In this document: one piece after another, positions 1 through 12,300 of the stretch
How positions within the stretch are numbered: position 1 is the stretch's first letter
How the letters are laid out: each line of letters begins with the position of its first letter
Source: Plazaster borealis
Taxonomy: Eukaryota > Echinodermata > Asteroidea > Forcipulatida > Labidiasteridae
Length of the DNA stretch: 64,000 nucleotides
Direction of reading: 5' to 3'
Assembly (NCBI GenBank): GCA_021014325.1
Contig: CM037462.1
Coordinates: 1,830,318 to 1,894,317, forward strand
The notes under the pieces: model-generated
Told to the model about the DNA's origin: nothing
The model's database searches: none
The model's input: only the letters and a program-made list of their open reading frames with translations
Made by a program: the position numbers and the translations under genes

Positions 1-90
1 ATTCATGAGAACTTATTTGAATTTATGAGAAAAACGATTTCTCTCGTCCCTAATAAGTTCCTTTGACTCCTCCCGGATGGATGATTGCAG

Positions 91-348
91 GTGGAGGTCA
101 AAGCGAAGGAGCTGTTTTGAGGACTGGTTTGAGTTCCGATCATCTACAGAACGAAATGATTGGATCACCCTTAACTCTGTCTCAAGCTCAAAGTGGACAG
201 ATAAACGAGTTTACCCTGGACCCGACTGTCATCGCTCGATATGTGAGTGTAGATATTCCAACGAGCAGTAGAGAAACAAAGCCATTAGTCCTTGGTGAGG
301 TCGAGGTTGATGAAATTACTCAGAGTGAAGACGATACCATGTCCTCGG
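91..348 (+). CDS. Gene A, FTP module 1, last exon (module partial)
   Basis: A 258-nt exon, phase 1 at both ends, following a tgcag acceptor and followed by gtgagt. It matches the third exon of gene B's first fucolectin/FTP module (48456-48713) with few changes. The peptide runs from [11 protein letters not shown] through RYVSVDIP to DDTMSSG; the RYVSVDIP strand recurs in every FTP module here. The two earlier exons of this module and the signal peptide would lie left of the window. The acidic tail (SEDDTMSSG) is specific to module 1 and not shared by the later modules. Confidence 0.85.
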
Positions 349-3300
349 GTGAGTAGCAAGAAGCCTCAATGAAAGAATGCCAGTAGATTTTTATATCCAG
401 GTAACGAGAAACTTCGTCTCCCTAAGTCTACTTTCTAAAACTATGACATGTCAACTTTTTGGTTTATTTGAATTATCTTGATAAGATAAATTATAAAGCC
501 AAGTCAAATTACTTAAGAGAATAAGTCAACTTAGCGAGATTTTCTCGTTATCTGGAGAAGTTGTATTGCACTTATGAACCTCCGTAATTTCTGATCATTC
601 AAAATACAACAAATCCACAATAGTACGGCAGGTTTTTGCTTTTTTATGAGAAATGGCCTAACATCACAAGGCCGAACGGCCCTTTTTAAGGTGAGGGCTA
701 TACTTAACTGATTTGGGCTGTCGACCGAATTCAACTGTCTGTAAGGATGTAGGCATGGGCATCATCCACTAGGAGCCTTGCCATGGTAGAGCAGAATGCA
801 CTACCTTCCCAACTTGTTACGAAACAGTGATGGTTAAGTGCCTTGCTCAAGGGCGCAAGTGTCATGACAGGGTTTCGAACCCACACTCTGCTGCTGACAA
901 CACCAGAGGTAGGTGATGGGATGTGCCTTCGATGGTAAAGACGTGGAATTTGGCACACAGTCAGCGTATATCATGAGAAAGATGTTCGGCTATATAGGGC
1001 CATCGCAGATTTGTCCTTTGAAAAGATAACGGTAGAATATAATGGCAGCTATTTTAAAATGTTTAAAAAGTGCTTGTTAGTCTACCTAGTTGTTTTCAAA
1101 ATTCAAATCTACTATGGCCCTACAGCCAGATATCTTTCTCTGACTGTGTGCCGAATTCCATGCCCGATCATCAAAGGCAATATTGCCCCAGTTTTATGTT
1201 GCCCTGCTGCCCCACTTCATGAATAATTTTCCCCTTTATTCTCGGTTTGACGAAATGACATGATTGAATCGATATTTTTCCTATTGTTTTATATTATGAC
1301 AAGTGCACTTCTTTTTGTTATTTGTTTATATATATGTACTTTTTTTTTATAGTTGTAGCTCTTCCTTTGTACGGTAAACCTAGTAGTCAAAGTTCAACAT
1401 ATAATTCATACGATGCTTCAAAAGCTCTGGATGGAGTATTGCTTGGTGAATCCTTTACCCGCACATCAGGTACACGGCATTTCCTTCCCTTCATGTCTTT
1501 ATGCACGGTTAAAGCTCTCAGATCAGGTTCTTGGCTTTTACTCGGTCTTAATGAACCGGAATAATACAGTTAAGGTTTCTGACTGTGATCCTGGATCAAA
1601 CATTTTGGATCAGAGTAATATTTACACAGAATCCGGATCAGACTGACACAATCACGTATCTATTCTGAACCAGGAAGTTTTGGAGTTTGTTTCTCAGTTT
1701 CGTTTAATATACGTTTTTGATATTCGAATTGCAATTATTGTCGTTATTTTACAAACTAGTATGATTGGCAACATTGTGACCATTATGATCCGACCATCTC
1801 GGGAGACTACACGACAAGAGCATTGTTTTCTCGTTTACTACCGTATGGCCTTTTATGGTCTGTAAAGTTGTGTAAAATCTGTGTACAGAGGCTTCCTGAA
1901 GATGTTATATTATATTATTTAGATAATTCTTGAATTAAATAACATCAAGAACATATAAATGAAAATGTGTCTACTGCAAATTTTAAGCGTTAAGAAAAAG
2001 TTTCAAGGAAATTAACACAAATTGTAAATCCGAAGTCGAAACCAAGTTTCACCGCATAATGTAATTAAAGCCGGCCTCAGGTCGACCTCGCGTCAACAAC
2101 AAACAGTCGGCGACTGACTTTTCAGGATCATACTGCGCCTGAGCTAAGACCATCGGGAACTTTTCAGTCGGCGATTATTTACGACCTGAGCATAACTGCG
2201 ATGATTTTAAGACAATCGGAAACAGTCGCGGCTCGAAAAAATTAACAGTCGCAAGACTAGAACAATTTCAACTTGTACGACGTGATCCCGACGGTCGGGA
2301 ACCAATCGCAGTCGACATGTGAGTATTTGGGACATCGTGCGTGCGCAAGCAAATCGTAGGTCGACCTGAGGCCGGCTTAGACTTCAATCACCTTCTTCCC
2401 CCTCTGTGAACCACCCGTTCTTCCTCCCTGGCTTCAATCGAATTTCATCAATAGGTGTTGTATTCAGTTTGGGGGCACAGCAGGGGTTCAATATCTCGGT
2501 ATTTAATTGTTAAATAATTGAATGCTATACAAAATAGAAAAGCAATTCTTTCTTTGAATCTGACCTTAATTGAGTAAAACTGTCGATTGTTTTTCTTCTA
2601 GATGATGGACCGAACCCGTGGTGGAAGGTGGATCTTGTGACTGAATATTGTCTCGGCAAAATCAGAGTTCTGAACAGAATCCATGATTCAGGTAATATTC
2701 AACAGTACCTACATAATGTCTTCATTTTGTATGCAAATACATATTATATGACAATGTGAAAATAAAGTGAAAATGTGAAAATAAAGTTTTTTGATTGTTG
2801 CAAATTGTATGTACGAATTTTAAAACGAAATTTGTGAACTTCGTTCGAAAGTACAGCAGCTTTGTGATATCTTGTCCACTGGATGATATACAGATCCAAA
2901 AAATGTAAGTGTGTGGTTTTTCGTTTCCCCTCCCTTCACCCCCATCCCCAATCTATCTTCCTTTTAGATGTCGTTTTGAAGACAGCATTGTTCCATTACT
3001 GGCTTTACACTCTGTAACCAGTATCCTAAACTTGTACTTGAAGATTCACTGAATAAAATTAGTGTAAAAGAAGATATGTACGCGTGGCCAGATTGATTTA
3101 TTTCTACCCGCAATATTGACACTCTCAAAGTTCACTGTAAAAATCATACTTTATTTTGTTTTAACATAATCACCAAATAAAATGTCGAATTGATGTACTG
3201 CATTCAGCATTAATCCCTTCGGCAAACCTTTATTTCAATTTTATTGTTATTACTTTAATAGAGTATGTTGAGTTACGATTAGTGGGAGCCATTGTGAGGG

Positions 3301-6300
3301 CTGGTCTGAGTGACGTTCATACTAATAACGCAGTGTGTGGTAGTCCAGTAACCAGACAACAAGCCTTATCACGTAACTGGATTGAATTAACGTGTGATCC
3401 ACCCAGACTCTCGCGGTATGTCAGTGTCGACATTCCCGGTACCGCGATTCTGACACTCGTTGAGGTACAAGTATTCACATGTAAGTCCGAACTATTAATT
3501 TTCAAGAATTAAATACATCCGAATGGATAATTTACAATCGTTACACAACACTGAAGGATAAAGTATAATATTGTGGTTAAAAATCGTCTTGACAACGCCA
3601 GAACTTGAATCCTGTGAACTAGACCGCTCGGCAAAGACAAACTTCTTCAAACCTCTAGTGGCACTAATGTACAGATATTACATAACTTTTATACTTGTGT
3701 TGTACTTTTCTTCAGATGGTATTCAACTTTTTACATTGACATGGCCTCCTAATGTCCACCTAATATTTTCTCCTTTAATAGTTTCTGTAATAAATGTGTA
3801 TTTGGTACTGATTGAATAAATAACAGATACAAGACCATCAAAATTAAGCTCGTGATATTTCTAATGAGCAGCATTTTTAGTAACTATAGTAGGCCTGTAA
3901 AGAACTAAAGAACTAAAGAAAGAAAGACATATTTAGAAATAAACTATAAAGAAACAAAGATAAAAGCGGCGTTTCCCTATTCAAATTGTGCGTTCTTCAA
4001 GTGTAGCCAATTATTCCCCAAATCAAATCCCCATTCAAGACCTGTTGCATACCCCCTCAACATTTGACAAAAACAAATTAATAAAACCTATCGTTTTAAA
4101 CTATCATCAACAAACCCACCAATGACCCCGACTGACCCTGCAAATTGCACCCAGCTAATTACCTTGGTAATGGGTGTGGTTTGTCTGTCTTGATTGACAG
4201 ACTGCCGCATAAGGGATAAGTAAGGCAACCCCTTCCCTCCATAGTCTTGAGGTGGTGCCTTCCGCAGTACCAGTAACCCCTTTGCTGCCCTGCCACGGTT
4301 ACGGTGAAGCTATAGGCGGCAGCAAAGTGGATGAATTGGCAAGTGGAAGCAATGGCAACCATTTTGAAAAGTTTGTAATGTAATTTTTAATATTCTACCT
4401 AATTTTTTCCAAAATTCAAATCTACTGCCCTGCAGCCAGATATCTTTCTCTGACTGTGTGCCAAAGTCCATGCTCATATCATCAAAGGCAATATTGCCCC
4501 AATTTTATGTTGCCCTGCTGCCCCACTGCATGACTAATTTTCCCCTTTATTCTCGGTTGGACGAAATGACATGATTGAATCGATATCTTTCCAAATGTTT
4601 TAAATTATGACAAGTGCACTTCTTTTTGCTATTTTTGTATATAGGCCTATTTGTTAAAGATGTAGCTCTTCCTTTGTCCGGTAATCCTAGTCGTCAAAGT
4701 TCAACATGGAATGGAAATGTTGCTTCAAGAGCTCTGGATGGGGGATTGGATTCCATCAGCCACACAGGTACACAGCATTTCCTCTCCTCATGTCTTTACT
4801 CACGGTTAAAGCTCTCAGATCAGGTTCTTGGCCCATTACTCGGTCTTAATGAACCGGAATAATACAGTCAAGGTTTCAGATTGTGATCCTGGATCAAAAC
4901 ATTTCGGATCGGAGTCATTTTGACAAAGAATCCGGATCAGACTGACACAAACACAGATCTGTTCCGGCCAAGGAAGTTTTGGAGTTTGTTAGTCAGTTTC
5001 TTTTTATATACGTTTTTGATATTTGAATTGCAATCAATCTTGTTATTTGACCAAACTAGCAATGATTCGCAACATTGTGACCATTATGATCTGATCATCT
5101 CGGGTGACTACACGACAATAGCATTTTTGTTCTCGTTTACGATACCGTATGGCCTTTTATGGTATGTTAATTTATTAGTTTTGTAAAATCTGTGTACAGA
5201 GTCCCGCTTCCTGTGGATATCATATTCTTTTATGTAGGTATTTCTTGAATTAAATAAAAACAAAGAACATAAGGAAATTGCATTTACTGCAAAACATAAG
5301 CTTTGAGAATAAGTTTTAAGGAAATCAACACAAACTGTAAATCCGAAGTCGAAACCAAGGTTAAACGCATGATGTCATTGGACACTTTTATTCCATTTTT
5401 CCTTGTGACAACTTTCCTAAGACTTCCATCACCTTCTTCCCCCTCTGTGAACCACCCTTTCTTCCTCCCTGGCTTCAATCGAATTTCCCCAGTAGGTGTT
5501 GTATTCAGTTTGGGCACAGCAAGGGTTCAATATCTCGGTACATAATTGTTAAATAATAGAATGCTACAAACTAGAAAAGCAAGTCTTTCTGAGAATTTGA
5601 CGTTATTTGCATAAAACTGTCGATTGTTTTTCTTCTAGCTCAGGAACCGAACCCGTGGTGGAAGGTGGATCTTGTGACTAAATACTGTCTCGGCAAAATC
5701 AGAGTTCTGAACAGACATGACGGAGCAGGTAATAATCGACAGTAACCTATATAATGTCTTCATTTTGTATGTAAATGCATATTATTTGACTCTAAATATA
5801 AAATGCGAAAAAAAAGGTTTTTGGTTGTTGCAAATTGTATGTACGAATTTTAAAACGAAATTTGTGAGCTACGTTTGAAAGATAGCAGCTCTATGATATC
5901 TTTTCCACTGGATGATATTCATTAATTTTCATTCAATTTCACATTTAGTTCCATACTTCATGAAATTTCCAAACAGTACATAGCCAAAACATTGATTTAA
6001 AGAAGTAAATGTGTCGTTTCCATCCCCCTGCCACCCACCCCCAATCTGTCTCCCTTTTAGATGTTGTTTTGATGACAGAATTGTTCCATTACTGGCTTTA
6101 CACTCTCTAACCAGTTCCATCAACTTTTACTTGAAGATTTACTGAATATGATTAGAAAGAAGATATGTACCCGTGGCCGGATTGGTTGAGTTCTACCCGC
6201 AAGATCGACACTTTTAAAGTTCACTGTAGAAATCTTACTTTATTTTGTTTTAACATAATCACCAAATAAAATGTCGAATTGATGTACTGCACCCAGCATT

Positions 6301-9300
6301 AATCCCTTGGGCAAACCTTTCAATCAAGTTTGTTTTGTTATTACTTTAATAGTTGCTTCTGTAAAACGATTAATTGGAGCAGTTGTGAGGGCTGGTCGGA
6401 GTGACGTTCATACTAATAACACAGTGTGTGGTAGTCCAGTAACCGAACAACAAGCCTTATCACGTAACTGGATTGAATTCACGTGTAATCCATCCAGACT
6501 CTCGCGGTATGTCAGTGTCGACATTCCCAGTACCATAATTCTGAATATCGCCGAGGTACAAGTATTCACGTGTAAGTCCGAACTTTTAATTTACAAGAAT
6601 TAAATATGGAAAGAATTAAATACATCCGAATGGATGATTTACGTTCATTACACAACACACGGGACCTACGGCTTTACGTCCCATCCTAAGAATAAAGTAT
6701 AATTGTGGTTAAAAATCGTCTTGAAAACGCCAGAACTTGAATCCTGTGTCATAGTACTTTTCTTCAGATGGTCTTCAATTTTTTACATTGACATGGCCTC
6801 CTAATGTCGACTTGATATTTTCTCCTTTTATTGTTTCTGTAATAAATTTGTATTTGGTACTGATGGACTGAATACCGTAACAGATACAAGACAACCAATA
6901 TGAAGCTTGTGATATTTAGTGACCAGCATTTTTAGTAACTATAGTAGGCCTGTGAAGAACTAAAGAACTAACGAAAGAAAGAAATATTTAGAAAGAAAAG
7001 CAATACAGAAACAAAGAAACAGAGGCGTTTCCCTTTCAATGCGTTATTCAAGTTAGTGCAACCGATTATTCCCCAAATCGAATCCTCGCTCAAGACCTGT
7101 TGCATGTCCCCTTAACATTTGACAAATACAAAACAATAAAACCTACTGTTTCAAACTATCATCACCAAACCCATCGAAGAGGATGACCCCGACTACCCCC
7201 TGCAAATAGCACCCAGCTAATTACCTTATGGTATTGGGTGTGGTTTGTCTGTCTTGATTGACAGACTGCCACATAAAGGATGAGTATTAAAGGCAACCCC
7301 TTCCCTCCATAGTATTGAGGTGGTGCCTTGAGCAGGTACCAGTAACTTCTTTGCTGCCCTGCCAGGGTACGGTGAAGCAATGAGCGGCAGCACAGTGGAT
7401 GAAGTGGCAAGTGGATGACCATGTTCTCTGGTGGAACATTGGGGCTACATGTTTTCTAGCAGATGACCACTTTTGATGGTGGCAATGATAGAGATAAAGC
7501 CCACCGGTGATTGGAGAACTGCACACTGGTTTAAGAGTGGTGCCACGCCAGTGTATAAATGTACAAGCACCAAATCCTCAATGTGAAAGTTCAATCGCAG
7601 GAAGAAGACAATCATGCTGACTACTACTCACGGAAAGAAGACGTGGTGCACTCAAAACCTTTATCAGAAGGTGTACAACTGACGGCACGTTAGGAACGAA
7701 GTATGCAGAGCTTTAGCGTTTGGTGTTGGAATGTCACCACACTCAAGTATGCGTCACCCCTGGGCATCTCATGGTTGCACTAAAGGACTACCGCTATGAC
7801 ATCATCATCAAACTGAGTGAGACACACCTCCTCGGTCAATGAGTTGGATGAGTTCTATAAGCAGATACAGTACTTGATAGACAACAACCGAAAGACAAGA
7901 GATACATTTATAGTGGCTGGAGACTTCAACGCTAGGTAACCAAAAGTCCCCCCTGTCATGAGCACTCATGGAATCGGGAAAAGAAATGCTAGTGGTGACC
8001 GTTTCTTCGATGTTTGCATGGCTAATAACAACACACCTGCACACTGATGGTTTCCCAAACGTGCCTTGAAAAAGGTGACGTGTATATCACGGGCAGGCAA
8101 TGCCAATGCTATAAAGTCACATTCTCATTGATCAAGATTCAAGAAACCACATCACTGATTGTCGCTCATTCACTGCATGTTTTGATACAGACCATCGACT
8201 TGTTCTCTGTAACAAAAACATCGACTTGTTCTCTGTATAAGCTCAAAACCCAGAGACCATCCAAGCGCAATTTAAGTAACAAGAAGCCTGACGTTGACTC
8301 TTTGAAACATGAGCAGATTGCTGATAGTTTGCACTGTGCGGTGAAAGAAAAGATACAACATTGTAAACAACTTGATCACATTGCCGCAGTGACGAGGAAA
8401 CCATCATGACACGTGGTGTTCAAGGTTCAAGGTTAATTTCTTTGAACAGACATCACTCAGCAAGAGCGATCGGTTTAAACAAATTAACAGTATAAATAGC
8501 AAGAACAAGATTAAAACAAACATGACACTGCAGAGGGATCCATTTTAGAAGCAGAGCGTGCAGGCAATGGTCCCTAAAGACATGCATTTGCACTGAGACA
8601 GAGAATAACAATTAGGTGAACCGAAAGGTCAGTGGTCGAGTCGAGCCACAAGGAACAAAATATTATAATAGGTTTCAATGCACAAGCATGTACTCAAAAG
8701 GCCAACTAGCCATATCTGAGCCAGGTGTGTTGAGAATGATGTGTTATAACAAATCGTGGAAAAGGAGATTAGCACTTACAAAAACTCCAACAAATCATAA
8801 GTACACAACGCGCCTACCTACGCTTCAAAGCGGATACAAAGTCAATGTAAACATGCACAGTCATCTTTACTAAAGCTCAACTTAATGTTGTTTTGCCATG
8901 TTTTATTTTGATATTTCAATTTTACGGGAGTCAACTACCAAAGTTTCCACGAGGCTCTATTTGTTTTGTGTAGAGTCTTGTTGTAATCTGGCCGCTGTGG
9001 AGTTACTTGGAAAACTTGTAATACATTGTTTTTCCCTTCCATTTAATTTATTTCGGTCTGGTTATTAAAATGGTGCGGTCCAATGTTATTGCGCAAGTGC
9101 AAGGACGAAGAAAAACCAATTACCGATGGTAGCCACGGATCGTCACTCGACCAAAAGGTCGGGGGTCAGAACTCAAAGGGCAAGGAGGAGACCAATCAGG
9201 ATGTCAGTCTGAAACATCCAATCAGAGCCGCCGCGCCCGGGTAGGGCAGTCAGGTCCGTCTGAAACAGCCAACCACTCAGTCATCTCGCACCAAGGCAGT

Positions 9301-12300
9301 TAACGTGAACATTCTCCGCATCTGGGAACCCATCGGACCCCTGATCACACCGAGGACAGCTACGGAGTCACCAGAACAACTGTGAATCCAAGATGGCGAG
9401 CTTCAACTCGAGTTCCGACTTTCATTATAATAGTAATGATATTTTACGAAGACTATACCTACAGTGTGGATAAAGTACATACAAAGAAACCAAGATCACG
9501 CCTATACTAGCACTGTTCTATTCGAGTGCCAAAAATTCAAAGCAAGATTAATTCGTAAAATTTCGTTAAATTATTTTAACAGGTGAACTCAACCTAAAAT
9601 ACCAAAAATACGGTAACATTATAGCTCTAAAAAGAATGTCCTATAACATCAATGTCTTGCCAACGATTTTCTCATTTTGTCTAAATGGATTGTAATCTGA
9701 AACTTTGTGTTTTCTACCCTAAAACTAACACGGAAAAATGTTCATTCTGAGAACAGTTTTTTTAAAGGATTTTCTTTATTGTTTCCACAGGTATTGACAT
9801 GGATTTTACACTTGTGACTAACATTCCTCTGATTGGTCAGACTGGGGACAATGAAGCAGCCATTACCGCGTACAAAGGATGCAGTGACTTGACGGCTAGT
9901 GTTTCATTTGGCAGACAATTGACAACAGGAGGAACTAATACTGGACTTCCTACAGGATCCAGTGAAGTAGATGATCCCATACTGGGCCGAGCAGCAAGGT
10001 CTCTGATTTTACCCGAGGCTGGTGGGATGGACAGGGTGGGTGTCTTCTACTCAGTGGTGTCTAAAAGTGGAAGGATCACCAAGATGCAGACAATACTATT
10101 ACCCAAGAACGGTAGGATGATAAAGTTTGTACTTTTATTTTGAAATATCAGTTGTTGTTCTGATTCTTCTACTTTTTGTGACGTAGAAATGAATTGAAGG
10201 TAGGCCTTATCCCTACGCACTATTATTTGAAGAAAATACATGTACGCGTAAAGGGCCCTCTATGACCTAACAGCTTCTTTTTAAGTCCTCTGAGGCCAAA
10301 ACAATTTAAGTACCTTTGAATAAACCAGAAAGTTCATCATCTAAAACTAAGGAGTGAACGATGAAATGTAACTATAATCATAATTAAGATAAATAGGTGA
10401 ACAATTTTGATGTCGTTCTTCTTTACTAATTTCAGACGGTGGTGTTATTCTTCCTGAGCAGCGGACATTGACAGTAAATGTAGGCGAGTTGGTCACAATG
10501 ACAATGGTACCATCTAACACAACTAACGTCAGATGGAAAAATAATACAGATGCAATAGATGGATGGAACAATCAGCTCACGGTGTCTATTCCAAGTGTTG
10601 TCAAATCAAATGAAGGGATATATAGCTGCATCGTGGATGGCCAAGAACATCAACAACGTCACGGCATAATGAGACTCATAGTACGAGGTGTGTTTGACCT
10701 CTTAACAAAAATATTGAACCAAAATAACATACTTGGTTCCATTCGTTTAAAATCTTGACTTTATTTTCATTTACATTTATTTCAGCTTGTCCATCAGGGA
10801 TGTGGGGTCTGATGTGCTCGACTGCATGTCGTCAATGCTACAATGGAGGAATATGTGGTGATCACACAGGAACCTGCGTCTGTGCTCCGGGTTTCAGTGG
10901 AGATAACTGTGAAAAAGGTTTAACACTAAGTCATTAGACCGTTACGAAATATGGCAGAAATGATACCTTTGCCATATTAATAATGTTTTTACGAATTGTA
11001 AAAAAGTGTCATTTAACTTTTATCTCAGTAAGTGTTACAGAATACATTCCTTTAGAAGTCTTAAATTACTAACCTTGGTGAAATAATCACCTCTCATGTT
11101 ACAGTTCATGGTCGTCATGTGTTTGGTAAAGACGCTCAATACGGCTGTTCTGATAGTCATGATCCACACCACAATGCCTGTCAGGGTCATTTGTTCTGTC
11201 TTCCTGATCCTTATGGATGCTCGTGCGCTGCCGGCTACATGGGACTGGACTGCATGCAAGGTAAGAGGATGCTTCGTGGTATAACAAAAGCATAGACTGG
11301 CTTGATCTATGGTATAGTATACATCTAGAATGCTCTAACAACAAGAATACAGGTGCATAATAAGCATCTGTTTGATTTCTACATTGTGTGAGGAAAAACA
11401 TAAAGCCCAAAAGAAAATATATAACATGCTGTTATTTTTTTTCAGAATGTCCGGATGGTATGTATGGCGCTGATTGTAAACAAACATGCCACTGTCAAGG
11501 AGATGGAACCTGTCTTCAAGATACTGGAGAATGCATGGAGGGTGTGGGTGAGTAAAGGAAGACGTTCATAAATAAACATTTCAGTAACCAATTATGAAAT
11601 ATTCATCAAAATAAGCTTTCAATCATTCCCTTCACTGGAATAGTTATTTGTAACCGCCAGATATAAGTTATTTCTAGTTTAATGTGTGCATCAATTCTTT
11701 CCGCAGGTTGTCAATCTCCCTATTTTGGTCCCAACTGTCAATGTACAGGTAAGACAGTCACTGATTGTAATTTCAAAATTAAATACATGCTCATATGAAC
11801 TTCAATTTGTGGTGACTTATGATTAGATTTTTTAAAACTGTATTATTCGAAGATCGTTTGGATACAGATTTAAATGACCTTGTTCACACAAAGAACTTTG
11901 TTTATTGATAAATACCATTTGCATTCTAACTGGATTAATGCCCATTTGAACTTTTATTGATTTCAACTTGATACCGTTGATAACGGTACTTGGACCGGAC
12001 GTTTCGACTGGTCGCACGACTCAATTCTCCGGTACTTGCAGCAATATCTTTGTGTTTCAAATCACACATTATAACACCCTCCGATATCAAAACTCGACCA
12101 TTGTGAAGTGACTATATCCTGAATAACTAATACTCTAGATGCTCTTAGCGGCCAAAGTAGTCATCATTATCGTCACTTGTCCAATACTAGCACTTTCGAA
12201 AATTAAAGCACTGGAGATTCGAAAAATCTTAATTGCAAAATTCCTGGAAAATATTCGTACCATTTCATTTCTAAAAACCTGTAATATGTTGCTTGTTATA

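Larger units (their letters stand above)
1040..7415 (+). repeat. Internal tandem duplication of an FTP module with introns in gene A
   Basis: The segment around 1040-4350 and the segment around 4350-7415 align along their length: same upstream intron start (a piece with CAGCCAGATATCTTTCTCTG at about 1128 and 4434), same three exons, same downstream intron with GTGTGGTTTGTCTGTCTTGA near 4175 and 7240. Gene B has one such unit. The junction lies near 4350, where the downstream intron of module 2 runs into the upstream intron of module 3. Confidence 0.8.
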
